The notes: generated by a model not told the origin, from the letters alone. A stretch of 64,000 bases of DNA from SURF-33 sp964598885 (GCA_964598885.1 CAZRES010000004.1:6962-70961), one strand, 5' to 3'; positions 44,160 through 53,440 are shown, counted from the stretch's first letter. Numbers and translations: made by a program.

Positions 44160-45334
44160 TGAACAAATCAAACATCGTATTAAAAGGAAGCCTGAGTTTC
44201 ATCAATCTGGGCGAATTGTTGCAGATCCTCGGCGGGAACACGGCTACGGGCATTCTTAAGCTGACGAGTCTGTATGCGGTCAATCCTGGATATATCTACA
44301 TGGAAGAAGGCAATCCCGTTAATGCGGAAAATGCCGAACTGCAGGGACAGGACGCGCTCAATTCTCTTTTCGGGTGGATGGATGCGCAGTTTGAATTCAT
44401 CGCCGAATCGGTGTCTTCCCAGAAATTGATTAAAAAGAATCGCATGGAATTGATTTTAGACGGATTGCGCATGGTCGACGATGGCGCCGTGGAAAAACTG
44501 GGCCGCGCAAATGTTCCGCAGCAGACTCATCTGGTCACAAACGATGAATCCGAACTTCCGGTGGTCCGCGGTCCCCTGATCGACTATATATACGTGGTGG
44601 ATGAAGAAGAATTTGCCAACGGCAAGGAGATCGTTATCCAGGAAAAATACGGCAACTGGCTCTGGGTGATATTAAAGGGAACCGTGGAAGTGATCCGCCT
44701 GATGCCCGAAGGCGTTGCCCGGATCGTCCGGCTGGGAGAAGGAGCTTTTGTCGGCAGTCTTGAATCCATCGCCGAAAGAGGATATATGCGAAACGCCACG
44801 GTTATGGCGGTGGAACGGGTGCAATTGGGCGTTCTTGATTTTGTGCGTATTTACCGAGAGTTCGTGAATTTGTCGGAACAACTCAAAGCCCTCCTGCTCT
44901 CTCTTGACAAACGATTTAAGCAGATCACCACCAATTGCGCGGATGCCCTGATGAACCATGTGCATGCGGCCGATATCAAAGAGCTGACCCCGTTTATCAC
45001 CGATAAACAAAACGAGGAAAAGGTATTTCAAATTACCGCAGGACAGGCCAAGATCGTCCGCAGGGATGGCAAACAGCTGATCGAGTTATGCCGGTTATCA
45101 ACAGGCGATGTGATCGGCGACGTCCCTTTTTTGAGAATTTCCCATGAGCCATTTTCCGCGGAAGTTTATGTGGATGATTCCTTCAAGACGGCCGACATCG
45201 ATCTGGCCGTTATCAAAGAGGAATATGATTGTCTTTCCGCTACGCTGATGAACATGGTACAACATACCGTAACCTGTACATCCGTGACAACTCAGCGGAT
45301 CATTGACATATATAAAAAATATGCCGATGATTAA
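44159..45334 (+). CDS. DUF4388 protein with cyclic-nucleotide-binding-like folds
   Basis: Predicted signalling protein of 391 residues. The N-terminus is DUF4388 (MNKSNIVLKGSLSFINLGEL to about residue 100; LLQILGGNTATGILKL is diagnostic). The rest has a cNMP-binding-like beta roll at about 150-260 (GNWLWVILKGTVEVIRLMPEG, GEGAFVGSLESI) and a weaker second one near 290-360 (VFQITAGQAKIVRR, STGDVIGDVPFL). The GEL-RxA phosphate cassette is not clear, so nucleotide binding is uncertain. The start shares a base with the mglA stop (TAATG), which ties its expression to the GTPase. A GTG 15 bases upstream is an alternative. Confidence 0.8.
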   Translation: MNKSNIVLKGSLSFINLGELLQILGGNTATGILKLTSLYAVNPGYIYMEEGNPVNAENAELQGQDALNSLFGWMDAQFEFIAESVSSQKLIKKNRMELILDGLRMVDDGAVEKLGRANVPQQTHLVTNDESELPVVRGPLIDYIYVVDEEEFANGKEIVIQEKYGNWLWVILKGTVEVIRLMPEGVARIVRLGEGAFVGSLESIAERGYMRNATVMAVERVQLGVLDFVRIYREFVNLSEQLKALLLSLDKRFKQITTNCADALMNHVHAADIKELTPFITDKQNEEKVFQITAGQAKIVRRDGKQLIELCRLSTGDVIGDVPFLRISHEPFSAEVYVDDSFKTADIDLAVIKEEYDCLSATLMNMVQHTVTCTSVTTQRIIDIYKKYADD

Positions 45335-45446
45335 CCGGACGGCCATTTCGGCGACGTCGGCGACCTGCGTGTTCCCGGTGGGCTGAAATTTTGAGATATG
45401 GGGTTTCGTCAGTACGGATCTTATTTAATCGATAAGGAGCCTGGCA

Positions 45447-45794
45447 ATGACTGATAACAAGCGGAAGCATGAGCGGTATGATTCGTTAAATTTGTTGACG
45501 TATGTGTGCGTGGATACGGATGGCAAGGCCTGGACCCAGGGAATGGGGCGGACATTGGATATCAGTGAAAGCGGGCTTCGACTGGAGACCCATGAACCCA
45601 TCGATACGAAGTATGTAATGCTTCTCTCCCTCGGCATTGAAGATGAGGTTGTTGACGTAAAGGGAAAAGTCGTTTACTGCAACCGCGGGGATGAAGGAAA
45701 GTTTGAATCCGGTATTTTATTTACGCATCCCAGACCCGATGACATGGTGATACTGAAGAGATATATCCAGGCCTTTGAAAAACAATACGGATAA
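45447..45794 (+). CDS. PilZ-domain protein
   Basis: Stand-alone PilZ domain of 115 residues, a likely cyclic di-GMP receptor. The R-x3-R region is KRKHERYDSLN near the N-terminus and the D-x-S-x2-G motif is LDISESGLRLETHEP near residue 33-47, both as needed for ligand binding. AAGGAG precedes the ATG. It closes the TPR-MglA-DUF4388 cluster, which suggests c-di-GMP input to MglA-linked motility or surface behaviour. Confidence 0.85.
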   Translation: MTDNKRKHERYDSLNLLTYVCVDTDGKAWTQGMGRTLDISESGLRLETHEPIDTKYVMLLSLGIEDEVVDVKGKVVYCNRGDEGKFESGILFTHPRPDDMVILKRYIQAFEKQYG

Positions 45795-45867
45795 TTTCCT
45801 GCCGCAGAAGATGGCGGTCGGGAGCACATGATAAAAACCTAACGCATGATAATGAAATGGAAGGAAG

Positions 45868-46770
45868 ATGAAAGACCCTGTTGCTGTTTATGAAACCGAT
45901 TTTCCGGAATTGCCGTTGGTAAAGCGCGGAAAGGTACGGGACCTTTACGACCTGGGGGATGCTTTTCTGATGGTCGCCACGGACCGTATTTCCGCTTTTG
46001 ACGTGATTATGCCCAATCCCATTCCCCAGAAAGGGGAAATCCTGACCCAGATATCGTTGTTCTGGTTTGATCGCATGGCGGAAAGTGTTCCCAACCATTT
46101 GATCTCGAGTAATGTCAATGAATATCCCGACGTGTGCCGGCCCTATGCGGATGCGTTGCGGGGCCGGAGTATGCTGGTGCGCAAAGCCAAGCCCCTGCCC
46201 GTGGAATGCGTGGTCCGCGGTTATATCTCGGGTTCCGGTTGGCAGTCCTATCGGGAAAACGGCACGGTCTGCGGCATCATCTTGCCTCCGGGTCTGAAGG
46301 AATCCGACCAACTTCCCGAACCTCTGTTTACGCCGTCCACCAAGGAAGAATTCGGCGCCCATGATATTAATATCGATTATGATGAAGTGGTGCGCCTGAT
46401 CGGCGCCGATTCCGCTGAAAAGGTCCGGGATCTGAGCATCGCGCTTTACCGCCAAGGCGCGGCATATGCTGAAACCAAAGGGATCATCATCGCTGATACC
46501 AAATTTGAATTCGGTGTTTATGATGATCAGTTGATTCTCATCGATGAAGTTTTGACTCCGGATTCCTCGCGATTCTGGCCGAAAGACCGCTATCAGCCCG
46601 GCGGTTCCCAGGAAAGCTTCGACAAGCAGTACCTGAGGGATTATCTGGTTTCCATTAAATGGAACAAAACTCCTCCCGCGCCCGAACTTCCGGTCGAGGT
46701 TATTGAAAATACCCGTCGGAAATACCGGGAAGCGCTTTCTTTGTTGACCGGAAATCCGGATGCGATTTAA
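45868..46770 (+). CDS. purC: Phosphoribosylaminoimidazole-succinocarboxamide synthase
   Basis: SAICAR synthase of purine synthesis, the longer form (300 residues). Seen are RGKVRDLYDLGDAFLMVATD, ISAFDVIMPNPIPQKG, and CVVRGYISGSGWQSYRENG, with FEFGVYDDQLILIDEVLTPDSSR near 210. GGAAGGAAG precedes the ATG. Its 3' end overlaps the ParB-like start by 11 bases. Confidence 0.96.
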   Translation: MKDPVAVYETDFPELPLVKRGKVRDLYDLGDAFLMVATDRISAFDVIMPNPIPQKGEILTQISLFWFDRMAESVPNHLISSNVNEYPDVCRPYADALRGRSMLVRKAKPLPVECVVRGYISGSGWQSYRENGTVCGIILPPGLKESDQLPEPLFTPSTKEEFGAHDINIDYDEVVRLIGADSAEKVRDLSIALYRQGAAYAETKGIIIADTKFEFGVYDDQLILIDEVLTPDSSRFWPKDRYQPGGSQESFDKQYLRDYLVSIKWNKTPPAPELPVEVIENTRRKYREALSLLTGNPDAI

Positions 46771-47746
46771 CTTCCGCGACGTTTCCCTTGACCAAATCAA
46801 TGTGGAAGACGAACGGTTTCGGATTTCAACACCAGAACCCACGGATGATCTGGCAGAGGCGGTTAACAGGATCGGGATGCTCTACCCCCCGATCCTTTTT
46901 GAAACAGCATCCGATGATTATGTGATTGTTGCCGGATTTAAGCGTATCGGAGTTTGTCGCCGGCTTGGATGGAATACCATCGGTGCCCGGATCCTCCCCG
47001 GCGATACGCCCGCATGCGACTGCCTTCACGTTTCCATCGCCGATAACACGTTTTATCGGTCTTTAAATCTTATTGAACAATCTGCCGCGGTTTCAAAACT
47101 TGCAGCCTTTTACCGCAACGACGCAGAATTGAGCCGGGCTGCCGGGCTGCTCGGCATGGCGGTGAGCCCGGAGCTGGCGGCTAAACTGAAACGGATTTCC
47201 ATGCTGTCGGCGGCGCTGCGGCAATCCATCCTGTCCGGGTCGATTTCCTTAAACATCGCCCTTGCCATTGACACGATTGATTTTCCTCTGGCGGAGAGGT
47301 TGATCGCGGTCTTTGATCAACTCCGGCCCACTTTAAACCAGCAGAAGCAGATGGTGGAATGGGTGAAAGACCTTGTGCGCCGGGATCCGTCTGCAACTGA
47401 CGATCTGTTGGCGGATGAAGCCTGCCGGAAGATGTTATCGGATAACGATCTTGATCGGCCGCGTAAAATCCGGTGGTTGATGGATGCGCTTAAACGCAGG
47501 CGATTTCCCGTTATATCGGCGTTTGTCCAAGAGTATCGGCAACACATGCAATCCCTGCGTCTGCCCCCCGGCGTGGAAATGGTCACCCCGGAAGATTTTG
47601 AAGCGATCCGACATCGGCTGGTACTGGACTTTCATTCGTTAGCCGAATTTGTAAATCAAATTGACCAATTGTATGCTCTTTCCCATGATGTTAATTTTCA
47701 GGCCTTGATTGATAAAGATGTTGCGGTTCACGACCCTTTATATTGA
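46760..47746 (+). CDS. ParB/Srx-fold protein of unknown function
   Basis: A 328-residue protein whose first 120 residues match the ParB N-terminal (Srx-like) nuclease/CTPase fold: VSLDQINVEDERFRIS, LAEAVNRIGMLYPPILFE, VIVAGFKRIGVCRRLGW and VSIADNTFYRSLNLIEQ. The usual GxRR box reads GFKRI. A helical, HTH-like middle (AAGLLGMAVSPELAAKLKRI) follows, with a C-terminal part of unknown fold. It is not near parA or oriC genes. It overlaps purC at its start and the radical SAM gene at its end (29 bases), so it is probably translated together with the latter. A partitioning role is unlikely by context. Confidence 0.8.
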   Translation: MRFNFRDVSLDQINVEDERFRISTPEPTDDLAEAVNRIGMLYPPILFETASDDYVIVAGFKRIGVCRRLGWNTIGARILPGDTPACDCLHVSIADNTFYRSLNLIEQSAAVSKLAAFYRNDAELSRAAGLLGMAVSPELAAKLKRISMLSAALRQSILSGSISLNIALAIDTIDFPLAERLIAVFDQLRPTLNQQKQMVEWVKDLVRRDPSATDDLLADEACRKMLSDNDLDRPRKIRWLMDALKRRRFPVISAFVQEYRQHMQSLRLPPGVEMVTPEDFEAIRHRLVLDFHSLAEFVNQIDQLYALSHDVNFQALIDKDVAVHDPLY

Positions 47747-48827
47747 CCGTGATGTCGAGGATTTACCGGAAACCGGTTTGATTCGCGACAACTTGAAAGT
47801 CCCGTGTCGGTTGGTGGACGGCGCGGAGCAAGTATATGGCGATCTTGCCCGGCATTCGGATCCCGTGGGCGCGGCCAAAAAGATCCTTTATCTCACCCGC
47901 AACAGGGGCGCTTTTGTCCGGGACTGCCCCGGCACCAGCCATTATACCTGCTGCGGATACCGGATTCTGCATATCGGGACGTTCTGCACCATGGATTGCG
48001 CCTATTGCATCTTGCAATCCTATTTTCATCCCCCTGTGCTTCAGTACTTCGTCAATCACGCGGATCTGTTTTCGGCCCTGGATCTTTTGTTTGCCGAAAA
48101 CAGCACCACCCGCATCGGTACCGGCGAGTTTACCGACAGTCTGATCTGGGATGATCTGCTGCCGTTTTCCCCGCGGCTGATCCGACGTTTCGCCCAACAG
48201 AACCGGACGGTGCTTGAATTGAAAACCAAAACCATCAACATCGATCATCTGCTGCCGGTCCGGCATCATCGAAAAACCATTCTGGCCTGGTCGCTGAACA
48301 CCGAACCCATTATCCGCCATGAAGAAAGACGGACCACCCCGCTGAATTCCCGCCTGAATGCTGCTGCCCGGGCGCAGGCACACGGATATCCGCTGGCGTT
48401 TCATTTTGATCCCATTATTATTTACCCGGAGTGTGAAACACACTATGCAGAGGTGATTGACCGTCTTTTTCAATTTGTTGACCCCGGCAACATTGTCTGG
48501 ATCAGTCTGGGCACCTTGCGGTTTATGCCCGCTCTGAAATCGGTCATGGAAAAGCGGTTCCCGCAAACCGCCATCGCCTGCGGGGAGTTTATCAAAGGAC
48601 TGGACGGCAAGATGCGCTATTTCAAGCCTTTGCGTATTGCCCTGTATCGCCGGATCATCGAGCGGATCCGGCGGTACGCGCCGGAGGTCACGATATATTT
48701 TTGTATGGAAGACGATGAGGTGTGGCGAAAGTCCATGGGGTTTGTTCCTTCCGAACGGGGCGGGCTTTTCCGCATGCTGGATCAAAGCGCCGTGAAGACT
48801 TGCGGCGTGACAGTTGACGCGGTATGA
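47718..48827 (+). CDS. Spore photoproduct lyase-family radical SAM protein
   Basis: Radical SAM enzyme of 369 residues in the SPL group, which in spore formers reverses thymine photodimers. The cluster motif C-x3-C-x2-C is CTMDCAYCILQSYFHP near residue 90, where spore enzymes read CYLQ. Other family segments are RNRGAFVRDCPGT, LELKTKTINIDHLL and WSLNTEP. Extra cysteines occur in YTCCGY just before the motif. Nothing suggests that this organism sporulates, so a repair role in vegetative cells or another substrate is possible. The start is uncertain: ATG here or TTG nine bases upstream, both inside the ParB-like gene. Confidence 0.82.
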   Translation: MLRFTTLYIDRDVEDLPETGLIRDNLKVPCRLVDGAEQVYGDLARHSDPVGAAKKILYLTRNRGAFVRDCPGTSHYTCCGYRILHIGTFCTMDCAYCILQSYFHPPVLQYFVNHADLFSALDLLFAENSTTRIGTGEFTDSLIWDDLLPFSPRLIRRFAQQNRTVLELKTKTINIDHLLPVRHHRKTILAWSLNTEPIIRHEERRTTPLNSRLNAAARAQAHGYPLAFHFDPIIIYPECETHYAEVIDRLFQFVDPGNIVWISLGTLRFMPALKSVMEKRFPQTAIACGEFIKGLDGKMRYFKPLRIALYRRIIERIRRYAPEVTIYFCMEDDEVWRKSMGFVPSERGGLFRMLDQSAVKTCGVTVDAV

Positions 48828-48888
48828 GACCATTTGATTTTTGCCCATAACCCAGTTGAAATCCATTGTCAAAAAGCCAGGAGAAAAA

Positions 48889-50211
48889 ATGATTGCCGAA
48901 ATCTTGTCCACGGGCGATGAAGTGTGCCAGGGAACTGTGGTAAACAGTAATGCGGCCCATATCGCGTCTGTGCTTTCAGAAGCGGGAATACGGGTTGTCC
49001 GGCATACCTGTGTGGGCGATGATCTGAACGTATTGGTTCCGGCGTTTCGCGAAATCGCGGAGCGTGCGGATATTGCCGTGGTCACGGGCGGTCTTGGCCC
49101 TACCATGGACGATCTCACGGCGGAGGCCGCGGCCCGGACCGCCGGGGTGACGCTCCGGAAAAACGCGGAAGCGATGGGCGGGATCGTTGAGTTTTTCCAG
49201 CGATTTTCCCGCTCCCTCTCGCCTTCGGATCATAAGCAGGCATTTCTTCCCGAAGGCGCGCTACCGTTGCCGAATCAATGGGGTACCGCGCCGGGTTTTA
49301 CCATGACCATCGGCCACTGCGGTTTTTATTTTCTGCCGGGCGTGCCCATGGAGATGGCACGGATGCTGTCGGGCTCGGTCATTCCCGATATCATGTCCCG
49401 GGCGGGTGGGAAAGAACAGGTTTTACGAACCCGCTCCATGTCCGTGTTCGGTCTTCCGGAAGCCGTGGTTAATGACCGGTTGGAAAATTTCGAAAAACAA
49501 CATCCCGGTGTCTGCATTGGAATCATGGCCCGGTTCCCGGCGATTTATGTTAAAGTCTCGGTCATCGGCCCACGGACTTCTGATCTGGATGAACGTCTGG
49601 AGCGGGCCCATGCCTGGGTCATGGATCAGCTCAGGGAGCGCGTATTTTCTTCTTCAGGTCAAACCATGCAGGAAACCGTGGGACAACTGCTGATCCAAAA
49701 GGGGGCCACCCTGGCTGTGGCGGAAAGCTGCACCGGCGGCCTTATTTCGGATTGGATCACCAATGTGGCCGGCAGTTCGGATTATTTTTTATTCTCTGCC
49801 GTTACCTACGCCAATGCCGCAAAGATCGATCTGCTGGGGGTTCCTCCGGATATCATTGCTGACTTCGGGGCGGTTTCCGAAGAAACCGCCCGGCAGATGG
49901 CAAGCGGCGTAAAGCGCATTTCCGGTTCTGATTACGCATTGTCGGTGACCGGCATTGCCGGTCCCTCGGGCGGGAGCAAAGACAAGCCCGTGGGCACGGT
50001 CTGTGTCGGCCTTTCCGGTCCTGCAACGCTGGTCTCCCGCAAATTTCAATCGCCGTTTTCGGATCGGTTGTACAACAAACAGATTTTTGCTATGGTTGCG
50101 CTTGATCTGCTTCGCAAGGAGCTGGTTATTGATCGTACGGCAAAAGACGACTTTGGGCAAGATCCCGACTGTCGAGGAAATAAAAGGAAAAACAATGGAT
50201 TGGAAGGGTAA
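48889..50211 (+). CDS. cinA: CinA-family protein (NMN amidohydrolase domain)
   Basis: Two-domain protein of 440 residues. The N-terminal molybdopterin-binding-like domain has STGDEVCQGTVVNSNAAHI and VVTGGLGPTMDD, and acts on ADP-ribose in studied members. The C-terminal PncC domain, with AVAESCTGGLISDWITNVAG and SVTGIAGPSGGSKDKPVGTV, deamidates nicotinamide mononucleotide in NAD recycling. GGAGAAAAA directly precedes the ATG; the frame is open 48 bases further upstream. The 3' end overlaps the DnaJ-domain gene by 17 bases. Confidence 0.93.
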   Translation: MIAEILSTGDEVCQGTVVNSNAAHIASVLSEAGIRVVRHTCVGDDLNVLVPAFREIAERADIAVVTGGLGPTMDDLTAEAAARTAGVTLRKNAEAMGGIVEFFQRFSRSLSPSDHKQAFLPEGALPLPNQWGTAPGFTMTIGHCGFYFLPGVPMEMARMLSGSVIPDIMSRAGGKEQVLRTRSMSVFGLPEAVVNDRLENFEKQHPGVCIGIMARFPAIYVKVSVIGPRTSDLDERLERAHAWVMDQLRERVFSSSGQTMQETVGQLLIQKGATLAVAESCTGGLISDWITNVAGSSDYFLFSAVTYANAAKIDLLGVPPDIIADFGAVSEETARQMASGVKRISGSDYALSVTGIAGPSGGSKDKPVGTVCVGLSGPATLVSRKFQSPFSDRLYNKQIFAMVALDLLRKELVIDRTAKDDFGQDPDCRGNKRKNNGLEG

Positions 50212-50557
50212 GCTGGTCGGCGGAGCCATGGGATTTGCCTTGGGCGGACCGGTAGGCGCCATTGCCGGAGCGCTTTTTGGTCATATGTTTGACGGCAAGG
50301 AGACCAGAGATCCCCGGCCGTCTTCCAAGCCCTTGTCTTCTCTGGATCTTGCCTATGCGGTTCTGGAGTGCGCGCCTTCGGATTCCGATGCGCAGATCAA
50401 ACAGGCCTACCGGCGGAAGGTGCGGGAATTCCATCCGGACGCGGTGGCTGCCAGGCAATTGCCGGAAGAATTCATCCGATCCGCCCGGCAGCGATTCCAG
50501 GAAACCCGGGATGCGTATGAAATGATCCAGAAAGCAAGAAGCCAACAGCGGTCTTGA
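50195..50557 (+). CDS. Short DnaJ-domain protein (DjlA-like, no TerB domain)
   Basis: J-domain co-chaperone of 120 residues. The N-terminal 30 residues are Gly-rich and membrane-like (KLVGGAMGFALGGPVGAIAG), as at the start of DjlA. The J domain fills the C-terminal part (LDLAYAVLECAPSDSDAQIK, then the HPD motif in REFHPDAVA). The TerB domain usually lying between these in DjlA is absent. AAAAGGAAAAACA inside cinA precedes the ATG. It may serve an Hsp70, perhaps one of the two at 24-29 kb, but that link is only inferred. Confidence 0.85.
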   Translation: MDWKGKLVGGAMGFALGGPVGAIAGALFGHMFDGKETRDPRPSSKPLSSLDLAYAVLECAPSDSDAQIKQAYRRKVREFHPDAVAARQLPEEFIRSARQRFQETRDAYEMIQKARSQQRS

Positions 50558-50586
50558 TGGCCCCTGTATTGCTATGGAGGTGAAAG

Positions 50587-52077
50587 GTGATAGAGATACA
50601 ATCGGGAAATCCGGCGGAAATTCAAACCGAATGCCTGGTGATTCCCGTCTGCGAGGATGCTCCCGTTCATAAGGATAAGGATGTCAGGGGGTTGCTGACT
50701 TTAGTCGAAAATATCGGAGATTTTAAAGGACGAAGCGAAGATGCGCTTTTTTTATATCATTCCCCGGCCCTGTCTGCTGCCAGACTGATGTTTGTCGGGT
50801 TGGGCAAACGCGAAAAAATCGACGCAGAACGCCTGCGCCAGACCATGGGGAAGATCGTCAGGGAATGCATAAAAAAAGAGATGAAAGAGGTTGTGTTTTG
50901 CGCGCCGGATTTCGAAAAGCTATCCATGGAGGGATCCGTCCTGCTATCCGCCCTTTTTGAAGGGGCGCATTTGTCCAACCACGTGTTTGATCATTATAAA
51001 AAGGAAAAAAAGAACAAACCGCTTCAAACCATCGGTGTGCATACCCATCAGATGTCCGATACAGAAGGTATGAATCTGGCGCGGCGGGTCGGAACCGTCT
51101 GTTCTTGCGTTGCCATGGCCAGGGACTGGGTCAGCATGCCGCCCAATGAAAAGCGCCCCGACCGCTTTGTCCGATCCATTCACAAGGCTGTGGAAAAGGA
51201 AAAAATCCATATTACCGTTTTGGATGAACAAATTCTTAGAAAAAATAAGATGGGCGGTATTCTGGCCGTGGGCGCCGGCAGTCGCAGCAGGCCTCGGATG
51301 CTGATCCTTGATTATCGGCCTGGCAGGAAACCGAAAGTCTCCAGAAACATTAAAAGCGCCGTTCTCGTGGGCAAGGGCGTTACCTTTGATTCCGGGGGCA
51401 TTAATTTAAAGACCTCGTCCGGTCTGGAAGACATGAAAATGGACATGGCCGGCGCGGCGGCCGTGGCCGGAATCCTGATCGCCATGGCGCGCCTCAAGAT
51501 CGGCTACCGGCTCATCGGCGTGATCCCGGTGGTGGAAAATATGATTTCCGGAGATGCCTCCCGGCCCGGAGATATCGTTCGGACGTATGCCGGAAAAACA
51601 GTGGAAATCACCAACACGGATGCGGAAGGGCGGTTGATTCTGGCCGACGCCATGGCCTATGCCGTCAAGAACTACAAACCCGATGTCATGTTTGATCTGG
51701 CCACATTGACCGGTGCCTGCGTGGTGGCGCTGGGGGATAAAATCGCCGGGGTGTTTTCTCCCGATGACGCGCTCACCGATGCTTTTGTTTCCGCGGGTAA
51801 GGCTACCCATGAACGATGCTGGGCATTGCCTCTGCCGCCGGACTATAATGAAATGCTTGCAAGCGATTTTGCGGACATAAAAAACGCGGCTTCCAATCGT
51901 TTGGCCGGCGCCCTTACAGCGGCCCTTTTCCTGAAGAATTTTGTCGGCGATACCCGCTGGGCTCATATCGATATCGCTGGTCCGGCTTATGGCAAAAGAG
52001 AGGGACCTTATTGCCCGGCCGGCGGCACCGGGTTTGGCGTCCGACTGGTGATAGAGGCATTGAACCGCCTGGCATAG
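50587..52077 (+). CDS. pepA: Leucyl aminopeptidase (M17)
   Basis: Two-zinc aminopeptidase of 496 residues. The N-terminal domain is macro-like; the C-terminal catalytic domain shows VGKGVTFDSGGINLK (active-site Lys and metal Asp) and the M17 signature NTDAEGRLILADA. HIDIAGPAY and PAGGTGFGVRLV close it. The start is GTG, with GGAGGTGAAAG just upstream. In some bacteria PepA also assists Xer recombination as a DNA-binding protein. Confidence 0.95.
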   Translation: MIEIQSGNPAEIQTECLVIPVCEDAPVHKDKDVRGLLTLVENIGDFKGRSEDALFLYHSPALSAARLMFVGLGKREKIDAERLRQTMGKIVRECIKKEMKEVVFCAPDFEKLSMEGSVLLSALFEGAHLSNHVFDHYKKEKKNKPLQTIGVHTHQMSDTEGMNLARRVGTVCSCVAMARDWVSMPPNEKRPDRFVRSIHKAVEKEKIHITVLDEQILRKNKMGGILAVGAGSRSRPRMLILDYRPGRKPKVSRNIKSAVLVGKGVTFDSGGINLKTSSGLEDMKMDMAGAAAVAGILIAMARLKIGYRLIGVIPVVENMISGDASRPGDIVRTYAGKTVEITNTDAEGRLILADAMAYAVKNYKPDVMFDLATLTGACVVALGDKIAGVFSPDDALTDAFVSAGKATHERCWALPLPPDYNEMLASDFADIKNAASNRLAGALTAALFLKNFVGDTRWAHIDIAGPAYGKREGPYCPAGGTGFGVRLVIEALNRLA

Positions 52078-52137
52078 GTGATTTATGATCCGCATTGACT
52101 TTTTACTGCTTTATTCCGATTCGAGAGAGGCGGCTTC

Positions 52138-53160
52138 ATGACATTGGATGTCAAGCATGTGGTGGTGACCGGAGCGGCCGGTTTTATCGGCTTTCATCTG
52201 AGTCGCCAGCTGCTGGATGCCGGAATTCGCGTAACCGGCATTGATAATTTAAATGCCTATTATGATGTGGGGTTGAAAAACGACCGGCTCGCCATTCTGG
52301 AACCCTATGGCGGATTCCGCTTTTTCCGGGCCGATCTTAGCGATATGGGCGGGCTTGAAAATATTTTCGCATCCCAGGCGGTCGATGTGGTCGTCAACCT
52401 GGCGGCTCAGGCCGGGGTTAGATATTCCCTTACCAATCCCCATGCCTATGTCGCCTCCAACCTTGCCGGTTTTGTCAATATCCTGGAATGCTGCCGGCAT
52501 CATCAGGTCCGTCATCTGGTGTTTGCATCTTCCAGTTCGGTATACGGCGCCAACACCGCCATGCCGTTTTCTGTTCATCACAATGTCGATCACCCGGTTT
52601 CTCTGTATGCGGCCACCAAGAAATCCAATGAACTCATGGCCCATACCTACAGTCATCTGTATGGCCTGCCCTGTACGGGCCTTCGATTTTTCACTGTCTA
52701 CGGGCCCTGGGGACGGCCTGACATGGCCCTGTTTCTGTTTACCAGAGCCATTCTTTCCGGCCGGCCCATTCAGGTATTCAACCACGGCAGGATGCAACGC
52801 GATTTCACTTATATCGACGATATTGTGGAAGGCGTTGCCAGGATTATGAAAAAACTTCCCGTCCCGAATCCTGACTGGTCCCCAGATGCGCCGGACCCGG
52901 GGACTTCCTATGCGCCATATCGAATTTACAACATCGGCAACAATCAGCCGGTGGGACTTCTGGAATTTATCGGGACCATTGAACAGATTCTTGGCCGGAA
53001 AGCTGAAAAGGTATTTCTGGACTTGCAGCCCGGGGACGTGGCGGCCACCTATGCTGATATTGATGATCTTTACGACGCTGTCGGTTTCCGTCCCCAAACG
53101 CCCATCAGCGCCGGAATCGAGCAGTTTATCGCCTGGTATCGTGCTTATTACGAAGTATAA
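52138..53160 (+). CDS. NAD-dependent sugar-nucleotide epimerase (UDP-glucuronate 4-epimerase type)
   Basis: Extended short-chain dehydrogenase of 340 residues. The Rossmann motif is VTGAAGFIGFHLSRQLL, the catalytic segment includes SSSSVYG and YAATKKSNE, and GLRFFTVYGPWGRPDMA with FNHGRMQRDFTYIDDIVEG is characteristic of UDP-glucuronate 4-epimerases. It would supply UDP-galacturonate for surface polysaccharide. No other polysaccharide genes are adjacent. Confidence 0.9.
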   Translation: MTLDVKHVVVTGAAGFIGFHLSRQLLDAGIRVTGIDNLNAYYDVGLKNDRLAILEPYGGFRFFRADLSDMGGLENIFASQAVDVVVNLAAQAGVRYSLTNPHAYVASNLAGFVNILECCRHHQVRHLVFASSSSVYGANTAMPFSVHHNVDHPVSLYAATKKSNELMAHTYSHLYGLPCTGLRFFTVYGPWGRPDMALFLFTRAILSGRPIQVFNHGRMQRDFTYIDDIVEGVARIMKKLPVPNPDWSPDAPDPGTSYAPYRIYNIGNNQPVGLLEFIGTIEQILGRKAEKVFLDLQPGDVAATYADIDDLYDAVGFRPQTPISAGIEQFIAWYRAYYEV

Positions 53161-53239
53161 ACGCTGATGATTATGCAGAAAGACGTTTCCCTGGGACGGG
53201 CAAAAATCCTTTGAGAGTCAGACAAACAGCCGTATTATC

Positions 53240-53440
53240 ATGCAGCGCTTATTGATCATCGCGGGTATTGTGCTGATCGCCGCGGGGCTGTTCTGGCCGT
53301 GGGTGAGTCGTCTTCCTCTTGGCCGACTGCCGGGAGACATCTTTATCGATAAGCCGGGTCTGAAGGTTTATATCCCGATTGCCAGCATGATCATTATCAG
53401 CGTTGTTCTTTCGGTGATACTCTGGATTTTCCGGAAATGA
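53240..53440 (+). CDS. DUF2905 membrane protein
   Basis: A 66-residue protein of family DUF2905 with two transmembrane helices (about 5-21 and 45-63) around the conserved loop SRLPLGRLPGDIFIDKPG. No clear Shine-Dalgarno is present, but the family match is strong. Its whole 3' part lies opposite the end of trmJ on the other strand, a 192-base convergent overlap. Function is unknown. Confidence 0.85.
   Translation: MQRLLIIAGIVLIAAGLFWPWVSRLPLGRLPGDIFIDKPGLKVYIPIASMIIISVVLSVILWIFRK

Noticed and set aside
47763..49118. 451-codon minus-strand open frame
   Set aside because: Lies opposite the radical SAM gene and cinA; no domain recognised.
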